DNA of 64,000 nucleotides from Candidatus Heimdallarchaeota archaeon (GTDB taxonomy: Archaea; Asgardarchaeota; Heimdallarchaeia; Heimdallarchaeales; Heimdallarchaeaceae). A program made the position numbers and the translations under genes. The notes below the pieces were generated by a model that saw nothing but the letters and a program-made list of their open reading frames with translations, did no database searches and was not told the DNA's origin. The stretch lies in contig JAAFKI010000112.1 in the NCBI GenBank assembly GCA_021399345.1, positions 109,753 through 173,752 of the forward strand, read 5' to 3'. This document shows positions 5,977 through 14,524 of this stretch, in pieces (within the stretch, counting starts at the first letter, position 1; every line of letters starts with the position of its first letter).

Positions 5977-6776
5977 AAATAGTAATACTAGTTAAACAAG
6001 TTCCAGAAGCTGATAAGGTCGCTGTTGATCCTGAAACAGGCACACTCATTCGAGAAGGCGTTGCTTCCATCTTAAATCCATATTGTGAGTATGCTCTGGA
6101 TCAAGCTGCTAAATTAAAGAAAGACAATCCTGAGTTAAACATCGAGGTTACAGCAATAAGTATGGGACCACCTCAAGCAAAAATAGCTTTGCTACGATGT
6201 TTGGAATTAGGTGCTGATAAAGCTTATCTATTATCTGATAGAAAATTTGCAGGTTCAGATGTTTGGGCTACATCTACTGCTATTAAGGAAGGTATTGTGG
6301 GTTTAGAGCCCAATTTTGATTTGATTCTTGCTGGAAAGCAAGCAATTGATGGAGATACAGCTCAAGTACCAGCTGAAACAGCTGAACAACTTGGAGTACC
6401 TCAGATTACTTATGGTGTTGATGTGGTAATCAACGACAAGCGAGTTGAAGTAAAACGAGAGACAGAAACAGGATATCAGATTCTTTCAACAAAAATGCCA
6501 GCTCTAGTAACCATGAGCAAAGGTTCTAACATCAGAAGAATCCCCTCAATGCAAGATGTTTTAGAGGCAAGAAAAAAACCTCTGAAAGTAGTCTCAGCTG
6601 ATGATTTGAGTATCGAAGAGAGCAAAGTAGGATTGAGTGCATCACCCACTCAAGTAGACAAGATCTTTGCACCCCCATCCAAATCAGGGGGACAAACCAT
6701 AGATGGTAGTGATCCGAAAGCAGCAGCAAGGAAATTATTTGATTATCTAAAGGAGAACAAGTTTCTGAGAGTGTGA
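5973..6776 (+). CDS. etfB: Electron transfer flavoprotein beta subunit
   Basis: The 267-residue protein is the Etf beta chain (LctB type). It opens with the family pattern KIVILVKQVPEAD, followed by NPYCEYALDQA and the nucleotide-binding stretch AGKQAIDGDTAQVPAETAEQLG typical of the beta subunit. It binds AMP or, in bifurcating Etfs, a FAD/NAD site, and forms a dimer with the alpha chain. Translation starts at a TTG overlapping the dehydrogenase stop codon (TTGA), so coupling is likely. The family match is secure; the bifurcating type is inferred from the ferredoxin domain on its partner and from the neighbouring dehydrogenase. Confidence 0.92.
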   Translation: MKIVILVKQVPEADKVAVDPETGTLIREGVASILNPYCEYALDQAAKLKKDNPELNIEVTAISMGPPQAKIALLRCLELGADKAYLLSDRKFAGSDVWATSTAIKEGIVGLEPNFDLILAGKQAIDGDTAQVPAETAEQLGVPQITYGVDVVINDKRVEVKRETETGYQILSTKMPALVTMSKGSNIRRIPSMQDVLEARKKPLKVVSADDLSIEESKVGLSASPTQVDKIFAPPSKSGGQTIDGSDPKAAARKLFDYLKENKFLRV

Positions 6777-6781
6777 TATGA

Positions 6782-7996
6782 ATGTTGAACGTAGATATTG
6801 AAACATGTATTGGCTGTAAAATATGTGAAAGAGTATGTCCATTTGCAGCAATAATTGTGGAACCAGAAACAAAAAAAGCTAAAGTACTTGAAGGATGCAC
6901 ACTTTGTGGAACATGTGTGGGAGCTTGTCCCGTAAATGCATTGAGTATTGAGCGAAAAGCTGTATCAGAAGAAGAAATCGCATTATACAAAAACGTCTTT
7001 ATCTGGGGAGAGTGGGAGAAAAAAGAAGGTAAAAAAGTCATTAAAAATGTGGCTTTTGAACTACTTGGAAAAGGTAAGGAACTAACAGAAAAACTTGGTG
7101 AGTCCTTAGCTGTTGTTCTTCCTGGAAATGATGTTGGACATTTAGTACCAGAACTTTTTCATCATGGGGCAGATAAAGTATATCTCTGTGAACATGAACT
7201 ACTAGAAGATTATTCAACTGATGGATACACAAGCGTAATTGCAAGTGTTATCGCTTCTGAAAAGCCATCTATTGTTCTTTATGGAGCAACACCTAACGGT
7301 AGAGATTTAGCACCTAGAATCGCAGGAAGATTAGCTTTAGGCTTAACTGCTGATTGTACAGGTTTAGATATAAATGAATCAAGACAGTTAGTTCAAACCC
7401 GTCCAGCTTTTGGTGGAAATATTATGGCATCAATACTATCACCTTATACCAGACCTCAAATGTCATCAGTTAGACCTAATGTGTTTCCTAAACCAGAGGC
7501 GGATGTATCCAAAACAGGAGTTCTTGAAGAAGTTGAGGTAACTCTTAAACCAGTGAGTATAAGAACTAAAATCATAGAAGAAATCGTTTATCATGAAGAA
7601 AGCATCAATATAGAAGAAGCAAATATTTTGGTTTCTGCAGGTAGAGGCATAGGTTCAAAGGATAATTTACAATATATAGAAGAACTAGCTGAAGCTGTAA
7701 ATGGAACAGTATCTGGTTCAAGGCCACTAGTTGATTTAGGCTGGTTACCGCATCCCCAACAAGTAGGACAATCTGGAAAAACTGTTGCCCCCACCTTATA
7801 CATAGCGTTAGGAATTTCAGGTGCAGTACAACATCTTGTAGGCATGACTTCTTCAGATACAATTGTTGCAATAAATAAAGATAAAGAAGCTCCAATCTTT
7901 GAGGTTGCAGATTTTGGAATTATTGGTGATATGTTTGAGATTATCCCAGAATTTGTGAAAATCATTAAAGAAGAACAAGCTAAAAAAGCAAACTAA
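6782..7996 (+). CDS. etfA: Etf alpha subunit with ferredoxin domain
   Basis: The product has 404 residues. Residues 1-60 form a two-cluster ferredoxin domain: C-I-G-C-K-I-C-x3-CP and C-T-L-C-G-T-C-x3-CP, two [4Fe-4S] ligand sets. The remainder is a complete EtfA, ending with the FAD-binding signatures SGSRPLVDLGW and QVGQSGKTV followed by ALGISGAVQH. N-terminal ferredoxin fusions are typical of Etfs working with LctD-type dehydrogenases, where the clusters accept electrons from or pass them to ferredoxin. It starts 5 bp after etfB at an ATG and ends at a hairpin terminator. A physical complex with the dehydrogenase and EtfB is expected. Confidence 0.92.
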   Translation: MLNVDIETCIGCKICERVCPFAAIIVEPETKKAKVLEGCTLCGTCVGACPVNALSIERKAVSEEEIALYKNVFIWGEWEKKEGKKVIKNVAFELLGKGKELTEKLGESLAVVLPGNDVGHLVPELFHHGADKVYLCEHELLEDYSTDGYTSVIASVIASEKPSIVLYGATPNGRDLAPRIAGRLALGLTADCTGLDINESRQLVQTRPAFGGNIMASILSPYTRPQMSSVRPNVFPKPEADVSKTGVLEEVEVTLKPVSIRTKIIEEIVYHEESINIEEANILVSAGRGIGSKDNLQYIEELAEAVNGTVSGSRPLVDLGWLPHPQQVGQSGKTVAPTLYIALGISGAVQHLVGMTSSDTIVAINKDKEAPIFEVADFGIIGDMFEIIPEFVKIIKEEQAKKAN

Positions 7997-8012
7997 TGGT
8001 GGGTTGTTTTAT

Positions 8013-8041
8013 TCCTAGAATCTAAATTCTAGGATTTTTTT
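8013..8041 (+). terminator. Terminator of the lct/etf operon
   Basis: A perfect 9-bp stem (TCCTAGAAT 8013-8021 with ATTCTAGGA 8026-8034, loop CTAA) is followed by seven T residues (8035-8041). It ends the rightward operon. The hairpin includes the last codons and the stop codon (8022-8024) of the convergent sulfotransferase gene, so the two genes share these bases. Confidence 0.75.
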
Positions 8042-9101
8042 CATATCCCCACTTATCAATTGTTTTGTGCCAGATTGAGTAAATTTCTTGCTTATCTGTG
8101 ATAGACATCTCATATTTGCTAGGTTGATATCCAGCAACTGATTCAAGATATGGTTTAATTCTTTCTTTCAGAAGTTCATACCCTTCTAACCCTAAACCTG
8201 TATAGATTTTTTCTAATTCAGAATAAGGATTTTTGCTAAGTTGTTCAAATTTCACTTCTACTAGATTACCTTTGGGGATTAACTTGATATACTCATAGTA
8301 TTTTTCATACATCTCTACATGGGTCTCAAATATCAGCTGGCGTGCATCATAATCTTGTTTTTGCATAGCATATATTCCAGCATTATGTTTGTGCAGCTTC
8401 AATGTAGAAAAGAAAAGATCATAGGGATCACGATAAATATGAATAAACTTTGCATTAGGGAAGAGTTCTAGAAGAAGATTTATGCGACTAGTATCTGGTG
8501 GATTCTTCAGTATGAGCTGTTTGCCCTTTTCTTTTAATGTGAGTTTCTTAATCAAGTAAATAAACCAACTCTTCCATTCTTTCATATGCTTCTGTGGAAC
8601 ATTTTCTAGAGTAACATACTTTCTATAATAATTAATATTTTCAGGAAATGCAAACATTATAATTGGAGAATGCATGGAAAGAAATAGTAAAGCAAATTCA
8701 TGCTCGTGAGGCATTTCAGGAAACATACCAACTTTATCAGTTGGTCTTTCTTTTGGAATTAAGGGTTTCATAATTGCATGGATTAGTTTAGAATTACTTA
8801 AAAACAAATGAGGAAGACTTGTTTCTGTTAGAGTAATATAACCAAACTGCTCATCAAATGCTAACATTCTGTGTAAATGAGTAGTACCACTTCTCCAGTG
8901 ACCTACAATAAAAATTGGATCTTTTGTTATTTCTGTATTCAGTATTTTTTTTCTATATTTGACACGTTCATAAATAATGAAAGGACTAAGGACAATATTA
9001 ATTACAGTTATACCGAAAATCTTTGGTAAAAATTTTAGTTTTACGTTAAACTTATTGTCATATAATAACTTCAACCATTCCTTTAAACTAATCCCGATCA
9101 T
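8022..9101 (-). CDS. Sulfotransferase family protein
   Basis: The 359-residue protein belongs to the PAPS-dependent sulfotransferase superfamily (Sulfotransfer_3 type). The 5'-phosphosulfate loop is GHWRSGTTHLHRML (about residues 47-60), and the 3'-phosphate motif is KFIHIYRDPYDLFFS (about residues 218-232). An N-terminal hydrophobic stretch (about 20-45) suggests membrane association. It would transfer sulfate from PAPS to a glycan, lipid or other acceptor; bacterial and eukaryotic relatives act on carbohydrates. The next gene upstream is a GT22 mannosyltransferase in the same direction, 75 bp away, so a sulfated surface glycan or glycolipid is a reasonable inference. A GAGGG ribosome site supports the ATG start. 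Confidence 0.85.
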   Translation of the reverse strand: MIGISLKEWLKLLYDNKFNVKLKFLPKIFGITVINIVLSPFIIYERVKYRKKILNTEITKDPIFIVGHWRSGTTHLHRMLAFDEQFGYITLTETSLPHLFLSNSKLIHAIMKPLIPKERPTDKVGMFPEMPHEHEFALLFLSMHSPIIMFAFPENINYYRKYVTLENVPQKHMKEWKSWFIYLIKKLTLKEKGKQLILKNPPDTSRINLLLELFPNAKFIHIYRDPYDLFFSTLKLHKHNAGIYAMQKQDYDARQLIFETHVEMYEKYYEYIKLIPKGNLVEVKFEQLSKNPYSELEKIYTGLGLEGYELLKERIKPYLESVAGYQPSKYEMSITDKQEIYSIWHKTIDKWGYEKNPRI

Positions 9102-9176
9102 CAGAACCCTCTTGATACATTTTAATTTAATAGTATTTAATAAGAGTTTTATTGCAACACTAATTTAATAGGTGGT

Positions 9177-10919
9177 CTATGCAGTTTGATTAAATTTGTA
9201 GACAAACGCTATTTCATTTATTGAATGGTTAAGAACATAATTATATTCAATAAGAGCATCAACGATATAGGGAGTTGCAGCTATTTGGTAGATGGAAAAG
9301 ATGACATAGTTAAACGTTTCATTTTCTTTCGCGTAATCTCTTATAATTATCCTAATTCGAAATGATTCCCAAAAATTAACAAGTTCATCTAGTGGAATGT
9401 CTTTGTGGAGGTAAAAATAAGAATTCATTAATGATCCTTGAGTAAACAATAGAACACCATTAGAATCGTCAATTTGCCCCACATACCATAGACTTCTCGC
9501 TAATGAATCATAAGCTTTCCAATCATACATCTGTGATCCCTGATACGAGGATATTGCTCCACCTGACACAATTAACAGCAAAACAAGTGTTAAAAATGTA
9601 ATATTAAATATTCTACTGATTTTTGCTGATTCTGTTTTTCTGGTTATTTTTGTAAAGAGTTTTGTGCTATAAGCACATATCTTGGGAGAAAATACTTGAA
9701 AAAATAATGAAAGGGAAATTACTAAACTTACATGTAAGTAAATGAAACCTAGATAAACGAAACGGAATTCCTTATGGCTAGGGATTGAAAAAAGAGCTAT
9801 GATAATCATTGAAGCAGCAGGAAAACCACATATATTTCGGAGTAAAATCCAATTCTTCTCTTTGTATTTGATATACTTGCAAGCTGCATAAACTAGTGTA
9901 CACAACACTACTAAAGCGCAAAAGACTAGAAAGATTATCAATGGGATATAACTAAATAAACTATCTAGATAGAAGGTTACTGGTTGAACGCCATGTGTTG
10001 CACTCAAACCCTCTAATACATTATATCTGAACCATTGAATAGGTGAAATGAGAAAATCTCCATAAGTTATAAAATCAACCAATCCACCAAAAAGTGCAGC
10101 TAAACCCAAACCAAGAAAATTACATGCTATTACTTTTATTTTCTTATAAGGAAACTTGAAAACAAGTGTAGCTATCAAACCAATGATAAAATCAATTCGA
10201 ATGTAGATTATTAAACCAATAAAGAATGAAAGTACAATGATTTTCAGATAAGATCTAAAGGATCTACTCATTTTGAGTTTTCTTTGACTTTCGTCTCCAT
10301 TCTCCTTCTGAAGGTTTTCCAATGTTTTCCAGAATGAGTTTATTATAAAGAAAAACCAAGGTAAAAAGAAAATGTTTGACACAGATCTAAAGGAAGTAAA
10401 CATAAGAAGGGGAGAAAAAGTAATAATAAGCGCAGATGCACCAGCGAAAGCTTTCTTTCCTTTAGTGTATCTTTTTACAAGTACATAAGTGGACGGTGCA
10501 AGTAAAGAACCGTTGATTCCAAGTAGAATCCGGATAAGCGGTATCGTAAAACGCCAATAATTCCACCCGAACAGCTTACCCAAGTACATAGGAATAGTGA
10601 AAATTATAGGAAACAGAAACGATCGAGACTTTGCATAACTCGGAATATCTGGGTTTGATTCCTGAAATTCAGGGGGAATTGTTCCGTAACCATATACAAT
10701 ATCATGTGCTATTTCTAAACTCTGGAAAATTTCGTCTGGGTGAATTGTCCCCCAAGTACTGAGAGAAAAAGAAATCTGCATTGCAGCTGAAATAATAGTC
10801 AAAAGAAGTACAAAACTCAATTCCCTTCTGCTTAAAAAAAATCTGAAAACTCTTTTTTCTAATCCATGAAGAGATACAAAAGCCTGCTTGAACAGCTTTT
10901 TTCTCTTTTCTTGACCCAT
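9177..10919 (-). CDS. GT22 mannosyltransferase, ALG9/PIG-B type
   Basis: A 580-residue multipass membrane protein with about ten to twelve hydrophobic segments. The first loop contains HPDEIFQSLEIAHDIVYGYG, matching the HPDE(x)FQ-(x)E.aH...G.G signature of GT22 (GPI mannosyltransferase PIG-B/Smp3 and ALG9/ALG12). The later phrase HKEFRFVYLGFIYLHV matches the family's (H)KE.RF.(Y/I)...P element. Such enzymes use dolichyl- or polyprenyl-phosphate mannose on the outer membrane face. Here it probably builds an N-glycan or a surface glycolipid. The ATG start follows GAGGTGAAAGA. The family is well known in eukaryotes, and its presence in an archaeal window is noteworthy. The precise acceptor cannot be told. 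Confidence 0.8.
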   Translation of the reverse strand: MGQEKRKKLFKQAFVSLHGLEKRVFRFFLSRRELSFVLLLTIISAAMQISFSLSTWGTIHPDEIFQSLEIAHDIVYGYGTIPPEFQESNPDIPSYAKSRSFLFPIIFTIPMYLGKLFGWNYWRFTIPLIRILLGINGSLLAPSTYVLVKRYTKGKKAFAGASALIITFSPLLMFTSFRSVSNIFFLPWFFFIINSFWKTLENLQKENGDESQRKLKMSRSFRSYLKIIVLSFFIGLIIYIRIDFIIGLIATLVFKFPYKKIKVIACNFLGLGLAALFGGLVDFITYGDFLISPIQWFRYNVLEGLSATHGVQPVTFYLDSLFSYIPLIIFLVFCALVVLCTLVYAACKYIKYKEKNWILLRNICGFPAASMIIIALFSIPSHKEFRFVYLGFIYLHVSLVISLSLFFQVFSPKICAYSTKLFTKITRKTESAKISRIFNITFLTLVLLLIVSGGAISSYQGSQMYDWKAYDSLARSLWYVGQIDDSNGVLLFTQGSLMNSYFYLHKDIPLDELVNFWESFRIRIIIRDYAKENETFNYVIFSIYQIAATPYIVDALIEYNYVLNHSINEIAFVYKFNQTA

Positions 10920-11033
10920 TCTTTCACCTCAAAAGTTGTTTATCTATAATAGGATGGAAATTGCTTTTCTTTTATTTAGTTTATTTGTAATTTAATAAGG
11001 ATTCGGGAAAATCGTGTGATAAATCTCCAAAAG

Positions 11034-11101
11034 TTTATATCTCGGAAAAAGCTTCTTTAGAATTAAATAAATCGAGTTTTCGGTTATTTGGTGAAAAGAA
11101 T
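11034..11101 (+). promoter_or_regulatory. Promoter and RBS of the 302-aa surface protein
   Basis: In the divergent gap, GTTTATAT (about 11033-11040) serves as a TATA box, giving a start near 11063. GGTGA at about 11091 is the ribosome binding site of the following ATG. Confidence 0.4.
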
Positions 11102-12010
11102 ATGAAAAAAATAAAATTTAAACTAACCATTGTGATGGTTTTAGGAATATTAGTTTTAACTAGTGTTTCTAAAACAAATACAGTTAAAGGACAAGAGTAT
11201 GCCTATCCTTCAGAGCTGACTATTGGAGCTTCTTATGAATGGGAAGTTACAGAACTAATTCAGTTGGGAACAGTAAGCACACTTTTTCTTACTTACGGAG
11301 ATGATACGCTAGAACAAGGAGACAAATTCTCTGTAATACTATTAGACAATATTAATAATGTTACAAACGGAACCCCATCAGAGTTACTAAATCCGGCTAA
11401 TATTTGGGGAGAATTTTATCTTAATGATGAATTTAAAACCAATATAACAAGCGAGATTGGATTGCTGGATCTTAATTGGATAGGACTGATGACTATAGGT
11501 ATGGATGAGTTCTTCTTACAACCAACAACATATGAAAATGTAACTGGAGTTTACAATTATTTTGAAATTCTAAATGAAAATTTCCCACATGCAGTTGCAA
11601 CAGCAGAAGAAGAAATAGAATACCACGGATTTTATGGATACAATAATATAAAAGTTACTCAATCATCCAAGCTAAGTTCAAAAACATGGACTATAAAACT
11701 TCAAATCGAAGAATTAGAAATCGTGGACGACTTACTCGATTCTGTGAATTGGGAAAAAACTATTGAGACAACTTCAAGAAATGTTGAAATAAGATTCAAT
11801 ATTGGAACAGGCTTACTAACCTACTTAGATTATGATTATGCTTGGCATCGTGAAAGAACTGTTGAAGGATCGGTAGATATTGATGATAACTCAATTAATC
11901 TTCTCATCGAAAGTACAACCCTTCCTACAGGTGCACCTTTTGATTGGGCATATTCTGTTATTGGTTTGGCTCTTGTAAGTGTGATTATTTATAAACGAAA
12001 AAGAAGATAA
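11102..12010 (+). CDS. Anchored extracellular protein, unknown
   Basis: 302 residues. An N-terminal signal peptide (about 1-30: a basic MKKIKFK followed by a hydrophobic core) precedes an extracellular domain rich in beta strands, Asn and Thr. A C-terminal hydrophobic helix (about 278-297) then ends in KRKRR. This is the usual design of archaeal surface proteins tethered by a C-terminal anchor. No enzymatic motif is visible. It runs divergently from the GT22 gene and is followed after 48 bp by the HTH_10 regulator, with which it may be co-transcribed. I recognise no named domain with confidence. Confidence 0.7.
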   Translation: MKKIKFKLTIVMVLGILVLTSVSKTNTVKGQEYAYPSELTIGASYEWEVTELIQLGTVSTLFLTYGDDTLEQGDKFSVILLDNINNVTNGTPSELLNPANIWGEFYLNDEFKTNITSEIGLLDLNWIGLMTIGMDEFFLQPTTYENVTGVYNYFEILNENFPHAVATAEEEIEYHGFYGYNNIKVTQSSKLSSKTWTIKLQIEELEIVDDLLDSVNWEKTIETTSRNVEIRFNIGTGLLTYLDYDYAWHRERTVEGSVDIDDNSINLLIESTTLPTGAPFDWAYSVIGLALVSVIIYKRKRR

Positions 12011-12058
12011 TTTCTTCTTTTTAACTACTTTTTTAAATTCTGAATTCTTCTAGTAAAT

Positions 12059-12697
12059 GTGATAAAAAGTAAAATTACAATTAGTTCAGAAGATTATTAC
12101 TCTTGTGAATTAACAAAGAAAATTCCTGTTAGAGTGTCGATTCTCGCAATCAATGGTGAAGAGGGATTAGGCTTTTATGAGGCTGTGGATAATAAAACTG
12201 ATTCTTTAGACAGATATGTTGAACAAATGAGAAAATCAACACAGGTTGTTAATTTAAAAATTACTCATAAGTCCCCATCTAGATATTGGACTAGAGTGAC
12301 TCATAAACTAGATTTTCCTTCCATTCATGAAACCATTTTGGAAAGTGGAAGTATGACAATTCTTCCAATCGTTATTGAAAATGGAGTACAGTATCATAAT
12401 ATTCTTTCTCCTACACCTGATGCCTTTAGAAAACTATTGAAACAGCTCAAAGAGAGATTTTCCACAATCAATCTGAGGGCGCTTTCGTCAAAACCTACCG
12501 ATACACTACAAGAGCTGTTAACAGATAAGCAATATGAAGCGATTGCACTTGCTTTTCAAAAGGGGTACTATGAAATCCCAAGGAAATGTACTTTGGAGGA
12601 ACTAGCTCCTATACTAGGCATAAAACGGGTGGCTTTACAAGAGAGAATAAGAAGAGCTGAACAAAGGATTGTGGAAAATCAGCTTGTTTACTCTTGA
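12059..12697 (+). CDS. HTH_10 (bacterio-opsin activator-like) regulator
   Basis: The product has 212 residues from a GTG start. The C-terminal part (about 150-210: LTDKQYEAIALAFQKGYYEI, then LEELAPILGIKR and an LQERIRRAEQRI helix) is the HTH_10 DNA-binding domain found in archaeal Bat-type regulators. The N-terminal 140 residues form the alpha/beta sensor-like domain that usually accompanies it, here without a recognised ligand motif. It probably controls nearby genes in response to an unknown signal. Its last codons overlap by 10 bp the 3' end of the convergent EamA transporter gene. The family assignment rests on the helix-turn-helix pattern; targets are unknown. Confidence 0.8.
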   Translation: MIKSKITISSEDYYSCELTKKIPVRVSILAINGEEGLGFYEAVDNKTDSLDRYVEQMRKSTQVVNLKITHKSPSRYWTRVTHKLDFPSIHETILESGSMTILPIVIENGVQYHNILSPTPDAFRKLLKQLKERFSTINLRALSSKPTDTLQELLTDKQYEAIALAFQKGYYEIPRKCTLEELAPILGIKRVALQERIRRAEQRIVENQLVYS

Positions 12698-13695
12698 ACA
12701 ACAATAATCGTTTCGTCCTTTTTCGTTTTAAATAAAGGTAAAATTAATCCAGAAATAGCTACTATAACTAATCCAATCCACTGGATTCCTGAAGGTCTCT
12801 CGGCGAGAAAAATCACTGCCAGTATTGTTATTTGAAACAACATAGTATTATTGATAATTGAGATTTCAACAGCTCTCAGTTTCTGCATAGCATGGTTCCA
12901 AAGAGTAAAAGCTAAAGCAGTATTTACAATGCTTAACCAGAGTATATATCCTACGGAGACAGGGGATAGTTTAGGTATTCCTTCTACAATAAGACCAGAA
13001 ATTAGTAAAATCACAGATCCTATAAACATGCTAACTGAAGTGATAACAACTGAACTTACTTCTTTAGATTGGTTTATTGATCTTCCAATAATTGCTGAAA
13101 ACGCATTTGCTAAAACCCCCACAATGACAATTATAAGTCCTAAAATACGCAAATTAAGTGGAATTGAACCAGAAGAGGATATGAAAAGTTGCATATATCC
13201 TGAGACTATGTTAAATTGAGTACTGATTAATTCAGGACTTAGAAGAAAGTAAAGTAAAGCTCCTCCCAAAGCAACAATAACTAATAGAAATTGTACCGCG
13301 TTTGACTTCTCCTTTAGTAGTGTGTTCGCAAAAAAGAGGACAATAATGGGAGTAAAACTAAGTAAGAGACTTACAGTGATTGCAGGAAGATACTGTAAAC
13401 CAAGAAATTGTGCACCTTGAGTTATAGAATAAAAAATAACCCCATAAAATACTAGTTTTGACCACCATCTCACTGATAGATTCTTAATTTCATGTCTATA
13501 TTTTGAAAAAGAAAATACATAGATAAGAAGGATAGCTGAAGCAACAAAATATCTCATCCCCGCAAAAATTAGTGGGGGAATCTCCTCAAGACCGAATTTT
13601 ATTATTGGCCAAGATGATGACCACAGGATTGTAACAAAAAACGCTTGAAAAACGGTAAATCCCCGCTTATTTGTCAATCTAGATATTCGATGCAT
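12688..13695 (-). CDS. EamA/DMT-family transporter
   Basis: I start at the ATG at 13695 (335 aa) because AGGTG stands nine bases upstream; an earlier in-frame ATG at 13722 has no such site. Ten hydrophobic segments in two similar halves mark the drug/metabolite transporter (EamA) superfamily. The first helix contains the usual WSSSWPIIKFGL phrase and the fourth/fifth region the ...ITQGAQFLGLQYLPA pattern. It would export or import a small metabolite (amino acids, nucleotides or amphiphiles in relatives). It overlaps the convergent HTH_10 gene by 10 bp. The substrate cannot be predicted. Confidence 0.85.
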   Translation of the reverse strand: MHRISRLTNKRGFTVFQAFFVTILWSSSWPIIKFGLEEIPPLIFAGMRYFVASAILLIYVFSFSKYRHEIKNLSVRWWSKLVFYGVIFYSITQGAQFLGLQYLPAITVSLLLSFTPIIVLFFANTLLKEKSNAVQFLLVIVALGGALLYFLLSPELISTQFNIVSGYMQLFISSSGSIPLNLRILGLIIVIVGVLANAFSAIIGRSINQSKEVSSVVITSVSMFIGSVILLISGLIVEGIPKLSPVSVGYILWLSIVNTALAFTLWNHAMQKLRAVEISIINNTMLFQITILAVIFLAERPSGIQWIGLVIVAISGLILPLFKTKKDETIIVVQE

Positions 13696-13750
13696 ACTTG
13701 TTTCACACCTATCCACAAACAATTAAGAGATTACAACTAAATTAAATTTT

Positions 13751-13768
13751 TCCCGTCATAAGACGGGA
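13751..13768. repeat. Inverted repeat TCCCGTC-ATAA-GACGGGA
   Basis: A perfect 7-bp stem with a four-base loop in the gap between the ribbon-helix-helix gene and the EamA gene. In the leftward direction it follows the RHH stop and precedes A/T-rich sequence, not a T-run, so it is a weak terminator candidate. Alternatively it is an operator just upstream of the likely EamA TATA box. Confidence 0.5.
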
Positions 13769-13838
13769 GTACAAAAAGAATGAAAAAGGAAAAGGATAAG
13801 AAAAAAAGAAAAACAAAGACCCCAGATCTAAAGGAAGA

Positions 13839-14267
13839 TTAGGGAATGTATCTGAGAGTTTCAAGAAAATCTATAACTCCAGGAGCGCCTTTTTTGATTC
13901 CAAATACTCTAAAGGATTCGACAGTTTCCTTAACAAGGTCTACATCAATATCCCGTGCAAATCTACAAGCACCAATAGCAAAAATCTTCATTTTTGTTCC
14001 AGCTTGAAGATGCTTTTCAAGAGTAGGTCTAGTAATATTTGCAGCTCCAATTACAAAAAAAGAACCAGATACGCTGGATGTTTCTTTTGTTACTGTTTCA
14101 AATGTAAAGGAATTCTTTTCAATCTCCTGTTTGATTGCTGTTCGGATGAACTCAGTTCGAGTGTTGTAAAAACCTTGATCTACTAGGTAATCAATCTTTC
14201 CCAAATCTACAGCGGGAAGGTTTATAGTTATCTTTTCATAGTTTTTTTCTGCTTTTTTGTCAGACAT
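13839..14267 (-). CDS. Ribbon-helix-helix (CopG-type) regulator
   Basis: 142 residues from the ATG at 14267, which follows GGTGG at five bases; an upstream TTG (14279) is less likely. Residues about 12-55 are a ribbon-helix-helix domain: strand EKITINLPAVDLGKIDYLV, then the DNA-contact helices with YNTRTEFIRTAIKQEI. The C-terminal 80 residues form an uncharacterised domain common in archaeal RHH proteins, with a Cys in IGACRFA. Such proteins bind DNA as dimers. A palindrome array between its TATA box and start codon suggests autorepression. The C-terminal domain may sense a ligand; none is evident. Confidence 0.82.
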   Translation of the reverse strand: MSDKKAEKNYEKITINLPAVDLGKIDYLVDQGFYNTRTEFIRTAIKQEIEKNSFTFETVTKETSSVSGSFFVIGAANITRPTLEKHLQAGTKMKIFAIGACRFARDIDVDLVKETVESFRVFGIKKGAPGVIDFLETLRYIP

Positions 14268-14280
14268 AAATACCACCAAA

Positions 14281-14320
14281 GGATGTTCGATACCATCCGT
14301 GTGGATGGTTATTTATAAGT
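14281..14320 (-). promoter_or_regulatory. RHH promoter with ATCC/GGAT operator
   Basis: On the minus strand the TATA-like ACTTATAAATA (14311-14320) is followed by ACCATCC-ACAC-GGATGGT (14292-14309), a perfect 7-bp palindrome, and then by a further half site CATCC (14281-14285). The sites span the expected transcription start of the RHH gene, as for an autorepressor binding short half sites in tandem. Confidence 0.6.
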
Positions 14321-14524
14321 ATTTTGATGTACGATTTCGGAAAAAGGGAGCAGATTTTTCAAAAACGAAGCGTGTAATATGGTTAAATTCTTTGTTACTT
14401 TACTTCCGTATGGTTTTGTTTTTTATCAGAGATTATTTCTTCTTCAAAGTAGCAATAATCTATTTAGTTCGAATATTATAGAAGATAAGCCTTTTATTTA
14501 AGCTTAACCTTCACAGTATCACGA

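Noticed and set aside
6532-7041. Leftward 169-codon reading frame across etfB/etfA
   Set aside because: It is the antisense shadow of two strongly conserved genes and has no family features.
14257-14481. Rightward 74-codon reading frame
   Set aside because: It crosses the RHH start and operator, is very basic and aromatic without any RBS, and ends in the promoter region of the next gene.
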